From positions 1 through 5,489 of the forward strand of contig CAITUB010000190.1 of assembly GCA_903895515.1 (NCBI GenBank): DNA of 5,489 bases, read 5' to 3'. Source of the DNA: an uncultured Acidimicrobium sp. Lineage in GTDB: Bacteria > Actinomycetota > Acidimicrobiia > Acidimicrobiales > Ilumatobacteraceae. Both the position numbers and the translations under genes were made by a program. A model generated the notes under the pieces. It worked only from the letters and a program-made list of their open reading frames with translations. It ran no database searches and was not told where the DNA came from. Of this stretch, positions 1-5,489 are shown in pieces (the stretch's first letter is position 1; each line of letters begins with the position of its first letter).

Positions 1-1068
1 CAGGCTTGCTTGAGCGTTGCGCTCGGCAATGGGCCGGCGTTCTTGTGTGTAGGTGTTGAGAGAGGAGGAATTGTCCAGACCGCGCTCGATGCGGTCAATC
101 TTCCACAGCACGTTGTGGGCGTCTGCAATACCAGTGTTCAAACCCATTCCACCAGTAGGGGGAAAGCGGTGTGCAGCATCTCCAGCAAGAATCACTCGAC
201 CACTCAAATAATCGGATGCCAGCTGTGACGTCATGGTCCATGCCGATTGTCGCAACATGGTTAAGGGAATGTCATTAGGTGCAAGTGCCTTATTGATGAT
301 CTGCTTGCACTCTTCATCCGAGTGAGGCTCAGTTGGTGCTTCTGCAACCGGTTGCATGTAGACCCACTCGTTGTCGCCGCCATGGCTAACCAATGCACCA
401 CCTGAAAGCGGGTCACAGATCCAGTACAGAATTCCGGGATGCCGTCCAACAAGTGTGGATAGGTCGGCACGGAAATGAAACATGGCGAACTTTTGCAAGT
501 TGTCCGGCCCATCCATGGAGATTTCGGTGGATTGTCTCACTGCGCTAGAAGAACCGTCACAGGCGAGTAACCACGTGCTTTGCACAATGCTTTGAATATC
601 GCCATTGGTGAATGTGGAGGTGACTGAGTGATCGTCCTGTGTTTGGCTCAGCCAGGTGGTGGAGTATTCAACATGAATGTTTCGCTTGGCCAATTCATTT
701 ACGAGTATTGGCTCTAGGTGATGCTGAGCAAGGTTGCGCAGTGGCATGGGGGTGAATTGCAGGTTGTCGTCGCCTTGTTGTTCGTATTGCAAAGAGCCCA
801 GTACACGTTCGCCAAGCCTGGTCACCCAGTGCACCTTTCCCGCTCGGTCGGGGGACTGCGCGTGTTTTCGCAGCTCGTCAACATCGAATCCTATTTGACG
901 CCATATCTCAAATGTGCGGGCATTAATGACGTGTGCTGCTGGTGCGCGCTGTGTACTTGGTCGTCGTTCAATAATGCGAACTACGAGGCCCAGTTCATGG
1001 GCGAGTAATGCGCTCGTGAGACCAACTGGGCCTGCACCAACAATCAATATGTCGGTTTTTGCATTCAT
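1..1068 (-). CDS. FAD-dependent aromatic (phenol-type) hydroxylase, C-terminus cut by window edge
   Basis: This is the first 356 codons of a class A flavoprotein monooxygenase, a family that uses NAD(P)H and O2 to hydroxylate phenolic rings in the cytoplasm. The reading frame is open to base 1 with no stop, so the C-terminus lies outside; relatives such as MhpA, TfdB and HbpA are about 550-600 residues long, so roughly a third is missing. Visible motifs are the dinucleotide-binding GAGPVG at residues 11-16 with IIERR at 32-36, NARTFEIWRQIG near 49-60, the DG motif (CDGSSSAVR, about 170-178) and the FAD-ribityl GD motif (AGDAAHRFPPTGGMGLNTG, about 295-313). A TQERRPIAERN stretch near 341-351 is also typical. 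It is the last visible gene of the four-gene operon, 9 bases after the SDR-like gene. The start ATG at 1068 has an AGGCGG ribosome site. The family is secure; the substrate (hydroxyphenylpropionate, chlorophenol or other) is not determined. Confidence 0.93.
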   Translation of the reverse strand, partial: MNAKTDILIVGAGPVGLTSALLAHELGLVVRIIERRPSTQRAPAAHVINARTFEIWRQIGFDVDELRKHAQSPDRAGKVHWVTRLGERVLGSLQYEQQGDDNLQFTPMPLRNLAQHHLEPILVNELAKRNIHVEYSTTWLSQTQDDHSVTSTFTNGDIQSIVQSTWLLACDGSSSAVRQSTEISMDGPDNLQKFAMFHFRADLSTLVGRHPGILYWICDPLSGGALVSHGGDNEWVYMQPVAEAPTEPHSDEECKQIINKALAPNDIPLTMLRQSAWTMTSQLASDYLSGRVILAGDAAHRFPPTGGMGLNTGIADAHNVLWKIDRIERGLDNSSSLNTYTQERRPIAERNAQASL

Positions 1069-1073
1069 AGTTG

Positions 1074-1079
1074 CCGCCT
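1074..1079 (-). promoter_or_regulatory. Ribosome binding site of the FAD hydroxylase, overlapping the upstream stop codon
   Basis: On the minus strand AGGCGG, one mismatch from AGGAGG, lies five bases before the ATG at 1068. Its first two bases are the last two of the SDR-like gene's TAG stop. This supports the 1068 start and suggests that ribosomes finishing the SDR-like gene can restart on the hydroxylase. Confidence 0.65.
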
Positions 1080-1857
1080 AGAACACGCCTTCGTAGCTAC
1101 CGCCATCAAGTTGCAAGTTTTGTCCACTGATGTATCCAGCCTGAGCAGAACACAGAAATGCGCATGCATCGCCAAATTCATTGGGTTGGCCAAGCCGACC
1201 AGCCTTGATGGATTTCACCTGTTCAGCGCGAGCCTCTTCGTAGGTGATGCCGCGGAACTGCATTACCAATTGCGCCATTTGTTCCTGTCGATAGGTGTCA
1301 AAACGCTCAGGCAACAATTGATTAACGGTGACATTGAATTGGGCGAGATCTTTCGACAGCCCCTTTAGTACTCCTGTAAGACCAAGTCGAGGACCGTGTG
1401 AAAGCGACATCGCCGGGTTGGGTGACTTCACCATGGCAGAACTGATTGCAATGATGCGACCGAACTTTCGCTCGCACATTCCTGGAATTACACGCTGCAG
1501 AAACATGAGCGGGGCAGTGAGGGAACGCTGTACCGATTCGGTCATGTCGGCGTTCGAAATGTCGCTAAACATTTTTGGCGATGGTCCTTCGCCGTTCAAT
1601 AACACGATGTCTGGTGCTGGGCAAGCGTTGATGAGTGCTTGTTGAACTTCGTCAGTCGATGAATCGCCAACAACGCCAGTGGCGCGAACTGAATATTTTG
1701 TTGTTAATTCACGAACTGCTTTTTCAACGTCGGCGGCTGTTCGTCCATTAATGACAACATTGACACCTTCTCTCGCCAAACTTTCTGCACATGCATAGCC
1801 AAGTCCGCGACTTGACGCGAGAAGGATGGCGTTGCGTCCGGAAATTCCGAGATCCAT
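1078..1857 (-). CDS. Short-chain dehydrogenase/reductase-like protein with non-canonical active site
   Basis: This 259-residue protein has a Rossmann-fold SDR layout: an N-terminal glycine motif ASSRGLG (14-20) replacing TGxxxGxG, INGR at 36-39, LNGEG (87-91) where NNAG is expected, the serine segment AISSAMVKSP (137-146), VTVNQLLPERFDT (176-188) and a C-terminal SGQNLQLDGGSY (244-255). Aligned with FabG from the catalytic serine (S140), the tyrosine position is S153 and the lysine position is R157; the tetrad asparagine appears to be S112. The pattern resembles a known group of beta-ketoacyl-ACP-reductase-like SDRs that lack the standard cofactor motif and tetrad, so this looks like a family trait and not decay; length and frame are intact. 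It lies between the dioxygenase (7 bases upstream) and the hydroxylase (9 bases downstream). A conventional dihydrodiol or ketone dehydrogenase role should not be assumed. The fold call is firm; the function is unknown. Confidence 0.9.
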   Translation of the reverse strand: MDLGISGRNAILLASSRGLGYACAESLAREGVNVVINGRTAADVEKAVRELTTKYSVRATGVVGDSSTDEVQQALINACPAPDIVLLNGEGPSPKMFSDISNADMTESVQRSLTAPLMFLQRVIPGMCERKFGRIIAISSAMVKSPNPAMSLSHGPRLGLTGVLKGLSKDLAQFNVTVNQLLPERFDTYRQEQMAQLVMQFRGITYEEARAEQVKSIKAGRLGQPNEFGDACAFLCSAQAGYISGQNLQLDGGSYEGVF

Positions 1858-1862
1858 AACAG

Positions 1863-1866
1863 TCCT
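1863..1866 (-). promoter_or_regulatory. Ribosome binding site of the SDR-like gene, overlapping the upstream stop codon
   Basis: Minus-strand AGGA ends five bases before the ATG at 1857 and shares two bases with the TAG stop of the dioxygenase gene (1865-1867). It supports the chosen start and possible translational coupling. Confidence 0.55.
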
Positions 1867-2818
1867 AGATCAGTCCGCGTGCTTCACGCGCTGCAGCAAT
1901 CTCAAATAGGTCTGGCTGATTGATGAATGACTCTGGTTCTTTTGGTCCCCATACGGAAAAGCCTGCAGGGCCATCAGACCCTTCCCAGTCACGCTTGCAA
2001 TGATTGCGTGCCCAGTCTTCATCATCGGTGATTTGGTCCATGTCGGAAAAGAACTCAAACATGTTTCCCGACGGGTCGGTGAGATACCAGAACATATTTG
2101 CGCCCAAATTGTGTCGGCCTACACCCACCACGTTTGCATCTGGTCGTTCAGCGAGTACTTCCATGCCTAACTTTCCAATGGCATCAACGTCGTCAACTTC
2201 TAACGCGTAATGGTTGAGATGACTGGTGAATCCAGGGTGGATGAACAAGTTGTGATGGTCCGTTTCCACACGCATGAAGGTGGCGATTCCATTCAGGATT
2301 TGGTCGGAAACCTTGAACCCGAGGCCGTTTATATAGAAATCAGTGACCTTCTCAAAATGAGGGGTGCCGATAACTACGTGGCCAAGGCGGCGTGGGGGAC
2401 GTGGTTTCGCCTCGGTAATTGCATCTGCGCGCAGACCATCTCGATTGATCTTCCCAGAACTATTGAGGCTGCGATCGGGTGAAGGCGTGAGTGGGGCGGG
2501 AGCACCAACTTCAACAGTGATCGCATGATCAACGATCGGGTCTTTACACGTCAACGTGGTTCCCGAAATAGTTGATTCAACACCCATGTCGTGAAGACGC
2601 TTTGAGATATCGGCAAGGTCTTGTTCAGATTCGCAACTGAGATGTAACGCTGCAAGGTGTCGGTAGTCGTCTTCAACAATGGTGATTTGTTTATTGCGAT
2701 CTGCAGTGCCAAGAGTGCCGGAAGTATCTGCAGTGAGGCCTCGTCGCTGCCAAAATCCACTGAGTTCATCCGGGTTCTTTACTGCAAGATCGATGGAGAG
2801 AATTCCATTCAGAGCCAT
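1865..2818 (-). CDS. Type I extradiol ring-cleavage dioxygenase (VOC superfamily, two domains)
   Basis: This 317-residue enzyme is expected to open a catechol-type ring next to the hydroxyls using Fe(II) and O2 (meta cleavage). It has the two-module vicinal-oxygen-chelate plan: an N-terminal module (about 4-105) without obvious metal ligands, a Pro/Arg-rich linker (about 106-143), and a catalytic C-terminal module (about 144-262). Predicted iron ligands are H147 (RRLGHVVIGT), H203 (LNHYALEV) and E255 (DPSGNMFEFF). Active-site equivalents of the BphC histidines and tyrosine are plausible at H188 or H189 (TDHHNLFIHPG), H236 (GVGRHNLG) and Y245. The length matches the usual 290-320 residues. I chose ATG 2818 because the family-like sequence MALNGILSIDLAV begins there and it sits 2 bases after the FAH-family stop; an in-frame ATG at 2857 would add 13 residues inside the upstream gene. 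No strong ribosome site is visible, so coupling is likely. The exact catechol substrate is unknown. Confidence 0.92.
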   Translation of the reverse strand: MALNGILSIDLAVKNPDELSGFWQRRGLTADTSGTLGTADRNKQITIVEDDYRHLAALHLSCESEQDLADISKRLHDMGVESTISGTTLTCKDPIVDHAITVEVGAPAPLTPSPDRSLNSSGKINRDGLRADAITEAKPRPPRRLGHVVIGTPHFEKVTDFYINGLGFKVSDQILNGIATFMRVETDHHNLFIHPGFTSHLNHYALEVDDVDAIGKLGMEVLAERPDANVVGVGRHNLGANMFWYLTDPSGNMFEFFSDMDQITDDEDWARNHCKRDWEGSDGPAGFSVWGPKEPESFINQPDLFEIAAAREARGLI

Positions 2819-2820
2819 GG

Positions 2821-3684
2821 TTACTTCGCTTTCTCGTAGTTGCTGACGCGACGACACACGTTGGTGAGTGTTCCAATACCTTCAATTGTTGAGGTGACGA
2901 CATCGCCGTCTTTAAGAAACTTGCCTTGAGTAGCACCAATGCCGTCTGGGGTGCCAGTGAAAATGATGTCACCAGAAGTAAGCGTCGTGATGCGCGATAG
3001 GTATTCGATGAGGAACGGCACATCGAAGATCAAATTCTTCGTGGAATCACTTTGTCTCACTTCGTCGTTCACGCGAGTTTCCATGACAAAATTATTCAGG
3101 TCTGCAAAGTGATCCGTTGAATATACAAACGGACCAATTGGCCCGAACGTGTCGAATGACTTCCCCAGATCGAAGTGGGGAGGTTGTGCTGCAAATTGTG
3201 CAAACCGATCCGAAATATCTTGGCCGACAGTCACGCCAGCGACATGGCTCCATGCGTTTTCTCGATCGATATCTTTTCCGCCTGTACCGATTACGACCAC
3301 AAGTTCTACTTCGTAGTCAACACCGTCGGAGCGCATTTCGATATCTGAAGTTGGTCCAACAAGGCAAGATGGGAATTTGGTGAACACGAGTGGATTTGTG
3401 GGGAGTTGCATGGATGCTTCATCTGCGTGGCTCTTGTAGTTCAAGCCAACCGCATAGCAATTTCGAGGCATCGTCACTGGCGGGCCAACGACGACATCGT
3501 CAATTTTTCCAGTGGGAGTAGCCGCTGCAATTTGCGAGGCAAGTTTGAGCAGTTGTTTCTCCGCAGCAATGGCATGCATTGGATCGCTTGACAGCGAACC
3601 GTTGCTCAGTTGTTCAATATCAAAATAATGCTGGTCGGATACGAGCACGGCTCGACCGCCAACGTTCCCCAAAACGAATGGCAT
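2821..3684 (-). CDS. Fumarylacetoacetate hydrolase (FAH) family protein, first gene of the catabolic operon
   Basis: This 287-residue cytoplasmic enzyme belongs to the FAH superfamily, whose members hydrolyse, decarboxylate, hydrate or isomerise oxo-acids made by aromatic ring cleavage, using Mg2+ or Mn2+. A variable N-terminal part (about 1-70) precedes the catalytic domain with GLNYKSHADE (80-89), PLVFTKFPSCLVGP (98-111), DYEVELVVVIG (123-133; predicted metal ligands E125 and E127), GVTVGQDISDR (150-160; predicted ligand D156), LGKSFDTFGPIGP (173-185; K175) and GTPDGIG (244-250). All hallmark residues are present and the length is normal. As first gene, 2 bases ahead of the dioxygenase, it probably acts on the ring-opened product or a later pathway acid; acylpyruvate hydrolase or HpcE-like isomerase activity are the main options. 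The ATG at 3684 has no Shine-Dalgarno sequence but lies 7 bases after a TACTAT box, suggesting a leaderless transcript. Family certain, reaction inferred. Confidence 0.93.
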   Translation of the reverse strand: MPFVLGNVGGRAVLVSDQHYFDIEQLSNGSLSSDPMHAIAAEKQLLKLASQIAAATPTGKIDDVVVGPPVTMPRNCYAVGLNYKSHADEASMQLPTNPLVFTKFPSCLVGPTSDIEMRSDGVDYEVELVVVIGTGGKDIDRENAWSHVAGVTVGQDISDRFAQFAAQPPHFDLGKSFDTFGPIGPFVYSTDHFADLNNFVMETRVNDEVRQSDSTKNLIFDVPFLIEYLSRITTLTSGDIIFTGTPDGIGATQGKFLKDGDVVTSTIEGIGTLTNVCRRVSNYEKAK

Positions 3685-3691
3685 GGGGCAG

Positions 3692-3721
3692 ATAGTACGA
3701 CATCAAACTATTTGATGTCAA
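3692..3721 (-). promoter_or_regulatory. Promoter of the catabolic operon, probably leaderless
   Basis: On the minus strand a perfect -35 TTGACA (3721-3716), an 18-base spacer and a -10 TACTAT (3697-3692) precede the FAH-family ATG at 3684. Counting from the -10 box, transcription would begin at about 3685-3684, at the start codon itself, which fits the missing ribosome site. The spacer is almost entirely occupied by the palindromic operator. Confidence 0.65.
3699..3719. promoter_or_regulatory. Palindromic operator, likely MarR binding site
   Basis: The arms GACATCAAA (3699-3707) and TTTGATGTC (3711-3719) are perfect inverted repeats around CTA. They are centred in the divergent gap between the MarR gene and the catabolic operon. 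Length, AT-rich core and symmetry fit a dimeric winged-helix repressor. The site fills the spacer and overlaps the -35 box of the operon promoter, and it covers the place where the MarR gene's -35 region would fall, so one bound dimer could repress both directions. That the neighbouring MarR protein binds here is inference from position. Confidence 0.75.
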
Positions 3722-3731
3722 AGTAACTGGA

Positions 3732-3737
3732 TACAGT
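3732..3737 (+). promoter_or_regulatory. Probable -10 box of the MarR gene, leaderless arrangement
   Basis: TACAGT ends six bases before the MarR ATG, placing the expected transcription start at 3744, the A of the start codon. No Shine-Dalgarno sequence is visible. No good -35 exists at 16-18 bases upstream; that region (about 3709-3714) lies in the right half of the operator, consistent with weak, autoregulated expression. Confidence 0.45.
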
Positions 3738-3743
3738 GAATAT

Positions 3744-4259
3744 ATGGATGCCAATGAACTGATTGATGAAACGGTTTCGTCTTGGGGTGAGCAGAGGCCG
3801 GACCTCGATTTTGAAGCAATGAGGGTTGCTCTGGGTATCAACGTCGTCACTGCTCAGTATTCAGAGATTTATGGGGATCTCATTAAGTCGCTTGGGATCA
3901 CGTTGGGAGAATTTGACGTACTTGCAACACTTCGCAGGAATGGAAAACGTGGTGTCCTCACGCCGAAAGAGCTTGCGCGTGTAGCGATGATTTCTCCAAG
4001 CGGTCTCACAAACCGTCTTACTCGTCTAGAGAATATGGGGCACATTGATCGTCAAATGGACCCTGCAGATCGCAGAAGCTCGCTTGTTCGACTCACTTCT
4101 AAAGGTGCAAAAACTGCAGATGTTGCAATTGAGCGTTTATCTGGAGAAATGAATGCTGTTTTTCAAGGTTTGAATAAACGAGATCTGGAAGCCTTTACGC
4201 GCGTTATTGAGGCCTTGCTCGGGAATGTCAAATCAAAAATGTCTAAGGTTTCGATTTAG
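3744..4259 (+). CDS. MarR-family transcriptional regulator
   Basis: This 171-residue protein is a winged-helix regulator that should act as a DNA-binding dimer, typically released from DNA by a small aromatic acid or related ligand. Helices about 28-50 form the first part of the dimerisation region, followed by LGEFDVLATL (54-63), the helix TPKELARVA (73-81), a recognition helix SPSGLTNRLTRLENMG (84-99), and a wing DPADRRSSLVRLTSKG (106-121) with the characteristic D-x-R-R pattern. The C-terminal helix (about 124-160) completes the dimer interface. The N-terminal WGEQRPDLDFEAM (14-26) is common in MarR proteins beside aromatic catabolic genes. It is divergent from the operon across a 59-base gap containing a palindrome, so local repression and autoregulation are likely. 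The ATG at 3744 is the first in frame and lies six bases after a TACAGT box. Its effector cannot be deduced. The stop overlaps the stop of the convergent transporter gene. Confidence 0.93.
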   Translation: MDANELIDETVSSWGEQRPDLDFEAMRVALGINVVTAQYSEIYGDLIKSLGITLGEFDVLATLRRNGKRGVLTPKELARVAMISPSGLTNRLTRLENMGHIDRQMDPADRRSSLVRLTSKGAKTADVAIERLSGEMNAVFQGLNKRDLEAFTRVIEALLGNVKSKMSKVSI

Positions 4260-5254
4260 GCAACGAAGCGCACGCCAAGTAGCGAAACAACCGCAATAGC
4301 GCCCCAACTGATTGCGGCCAGCAGTAACGGCCTTCCACCAACTTTAAAGAGTTTGGAAATCTTCACGTCAGAACCAAGTCCGACTAGTGCAACAGCTAAA
4401 CACCACTGTTCAATTTTCTTCAACGGTGAAAGCCAGTCAGTCGGAATAACACCACTTGCGCGGATAGCGATCATTACGAGAAATCCAATAACGAACAGCG
4501 GCATGATGTTGACTTGGCTCCGAGAAGCCTTAGCGGTAAATCCGCTTTTCCCGCGTTTTACCCAGAAGGCCATAATCGTGACGAGCGGTGCAAGCAACAC
4601 AACTCGCGAAAGTTTGACCACGATTGCCGCATCTGCTGCGTCTTTGCCCCCAGTAGAGGCCGTTGCAACTACTTGAGCAACATCGTGCACGCTTGCACCG
4701 ACCCATGCACCGAACATGTGGGCATCCTGCAGACCCACCACATTGCGGAGCAACGGCAAGAGCACAATTGCCAAACTTCCGCACAGGGTGACAAGTGCGA
4801 TCGAGTAGGTAACTTCCTCCTCGTCAGCCTCGACAACACCTTCCATTGCTGCAACTGCTGAGGCGCCGCAGATGGAAAACCCAGTTGCAATGAGCAAGGA
4901 AAGAGTTTTGGAAACTCCAAGTTTTGGTCCAAGCCAGGTAGTGCCAAGAAAAGTAAACGCAACAACACCGAGCACCACGAACAGTTCTCGACCGCCCAAG
5001 TCGATTACTTGCGAAACAGCGAGCTGGGTTCCAAGCAGGACGATTCCGAATCGAAGTACTTTCTTTGACGCAAATTTTTGCCCTGGCGCACAAGCCTTTG
5101 GGATGATGCCCAAGTTGCCGATAACCACGCCGATTACCAGAGAGGCCACGAGAGGTGAAACGCTGTCAAATTTCCAGTGGATATTGAAACCAACAAAGGT
5201 CACAACCAACGCAAATATGAGCCCTGGGGTGTATCTGCGCACTGCAACGATCAC
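4256..5254 (-). CDS. YeiH/UPF0324 family membrane protein (putative sulfate exporter family)
   Basis: From the GTG at 5254 this is a 332-residue hydrophobic protein with about nine to eleven membrane segments, roughly at 9-26, 33-52, 66-82, 91-109, 117-138, 149-169, 207-230, 250-266, 284-295 and 307-327. Family hallmarks are GFSICGASA (125-133), GAWVGASVHDVAQVVA (182-197), KLSRVVLLAP (214-223) and the C-terminal VGLGSDVKISKLFKVGGRPLL (about 291-311). The family is annotated as putative sulfate exporters from a few members, but the true substrate is poorly established. A longer frame exists from a GTG at 5335, adding 27 residues, but that would overlap the divergent desaturase start and adds a polar stretch atypical of the family; the 5254 GTG is also six bases after TACAAT. 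A GTG at 5242 is a third option. There is no evident link to the aromatic operon. Confidence 0.9.
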   Translation of the reverse strand: MIVAVRRYTPGLIFALVVTFVGFNIHWKFDSVSPLVASLVIGVVIGNLGIIPKACAPGQKFASKKVLRFGIVLLGTQLAVSQVIDLGGRELFVVLGVVAFTFLGTTWLGPKLGVSKTLSLLIATGFSICGASAVAAMEGVVEADEEEVTYSIALVTLCGSLAIVLLPLLRNVVGLQDAHMFGAWVGASVHDVAQVVATASTGGKDAADAAIVVKLSRVVLLAPLVTIMAFWVKRGKSGFTAKASRSQVNIMPLFVIGFLVMIAIRASGVIPTDWLSPLKKIEQWCLAVALVGLGSDVKISKLFKVGGRPLLLAAISWGAIAVVSLLGVRFVA

Positions 5255-5260
5255 TGTTGA

Positions 5261-5266
5261 ATTGTA
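5261..5266 (-). promoter_or_regulatory. Probable -10 box of the YeiH-family gene, leaderless arrangement
   Basis: Minus-strand TACAAT matches TATAAT at five of six positions and ends six bases before the GTG at 5254, so transcription would start on the start codon. No Shine-Dalgarno sequence and no good -35 are visible. It shares two bases with the -10 box of the opposite gene. Confidence 0.5.
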
Positions 5267-5270
5267 GAAT
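5265..5270 (+). promoter_or_regulatory. Probable -10 box of the desaturase-like gene, leaderless arrangement
   Basis: TAGAAT matches TATAAT at five of six positions and ends six bases before the GTG at 5277, again placing the transcription start on the start codon. A weak -35, CTGCAA, lies 17 bases upstream at 5242-5247, within the divergent gene's coding sequence. Confidence 0.5.
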
Positions 5271-5276
5271 TTATTC

Positions 5277-5489
5277 GTGACTTCAAACGATTCACCTAGT
5301 AACACGCAGTTCCGCGAACCTGGTGAGTGGCGCACGCTGTTGGTGGTGGTTGCCGTCTATGGGCTCACGGTGCTCACGGTGTTGCGTTATGAGGTACTTA
5401 CCCCATGGTTGGCAATACCAATGCTTGCGGGGCTCGGTGCATGGCACCTCAGTATGCAGCACGAGGTATTGCACGGTCACCCGTTTAAG
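5277..5489 (+). CDS. Membrane fatty acid desaturase-like protein, N-terminal fragment cut by window edge
   Basis: The first 71 codons are visible and the frame remains open to the last base. After a polar N-terminus (1-20, with FREPGEW at 12-18) come two hydrophobic segments, about 21-36 (LLVVVAVYGLTVLTVL) and 43-58, ending in WHLSMQHEVLHGHPF (56-70). The H62-E-x-x-H66-G-H68 arrangement is the first histidine box of the membrane di-iron desaturase/hydroxylase superfamily, and the surrounding residues match the fatty acid desaturase or carotenoid ketolase-like branch. Such enzymes oxidise acyl chains or carotenoids in the membrane; the later histidine boxes needed to confirm this lie outside. 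GTG 5277 is the first possible start after an in-frame TAG at 5265-5267, and it lies six bases after TAGAAT. The gene diverges from the YeiH-family gene across 22 bases. Family likely, substrate unknown. Confidence 0.82.
   Translation, partial: MTSNDSPSNTQFREPGEWRTLLVVVAVYGLTVLTVLRYEVLTPWLAIPMLAGLGAWHLSMQHEVLHGHPFK

Noticed and set aside
718..1008. Plus-strand open frame of 96 codons
   Set aside because: It lies wholly antisense to the well-supported FAD hydroxylase and its translation shows no recognisable motif.
1078..1857. SDR-like gene as a pseudogene because of its missing catalytic tyrosine
   Set aside because: The frame is complete, the length is normal, and Ser/Arg substitutions at these positions are shared by a recognised divergent SDR group, so decay is not supported.
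2819..2857. Longer dioxygenase start at ATG 2857
   Set aside because: It would overlap the FAH-family gene by 37 bases and add 13 polar residues; ATG 2818, two bases after the upstream stop, matches the usual family N-terminus.
4200..4320. Rho-independent terminator between the convergent genes
   Set aside because: No GC-rich hairpin followed by a T run was found on either strand by eye, and the genes overlap.
4353..5267. Several plus-strand open frames opposite the transporter gene
   Set aside because: They are shadows of the YeiH-family coding frame, with low-complexity or motif-free translations and no ribosome site that I can see.
5250..5295. Operator palindrome in the transporter/desaturase gap
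   Set aside because: Only short repeats (AATT, GTGA/TCAC) are present, no longer than expected by chance in AT-rich sequence.
5255..5335. Longer YeiH-family start at GTG 5335
   Set aside because: It would run through the start of the divergent desaturase-like gene and adds a polar 27-residue extension atypical of the family, whereas GTG 5254 has a -10 box at leaderless spacing.

Overview
The window looks like an ordinary bacterial chromosome segment of roughly 50% GC (judged by eye). It is tightly packed, with no intergenic stretch longer than 59 bases. Four start codons sit 6-7 bases downstream of a TANNNT hexamer and lack a convincing Shine-Dalgarno sequence. This leaderless-gene pattern is common in Actinomycetota, so a moderate-GC actinobacterium is my tentative guess. 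The sequence alone does not prove it.

Layout. Positions 1-3684 hold four minus-strand genes in an evident operon, transcribed from right to left: a fumarylacetoacetate-hydrolase (FAH) family enzyme, a two-domain extradiol ring-cleavage dioxygenase, a short-chain dehydrogenase-like protein with an altered active site, and an FAD-dependent aromatic hydroxylase cut by the left edge. The gaps between them are 2, 7 and 9 bases. A 59-base divergent control region (3685-3743) with a perfect 9+3+9 palindrome separates this operon from a plus-strand MarR-family regulator (3744-4259). The regulator converges on, and overlaps by four bases, a minus-strand membrane transporter of the YeiH/UPF0324 family (4256-5254). 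A 22-base divergent gap then leads to a plus-strand membrane fatty acid desaturase-like gene that runs off the right edge.

How the genes fit together. The flavoprotein would hydroxylate a phenolic compound to a catechol, the Fe(II) dioxygenase would open the ring by meta cleavage, and the FAH-family enzyme would hydrolyse or isomerise the resulting oxo-acid. The SDR-like protein's role is unclear. The MarR protein probably senses a pathway aromatic and represses both itself and the operon through the palindrome. The identity of the aromatic substrate cannot be read from the sequence. The transporter and desaturase look like unrelated neighbours.

I see no mobile element, CRISPR array, RNA gene or clearly new system. 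The most interesting points are the compact leaderless promoters, the operator placed within the catabolic promoter, the overlapping -10 boxes at the transporter/desaturase junction, and the SDR with all four catalytic-tetrad positions other than Ser replaced.
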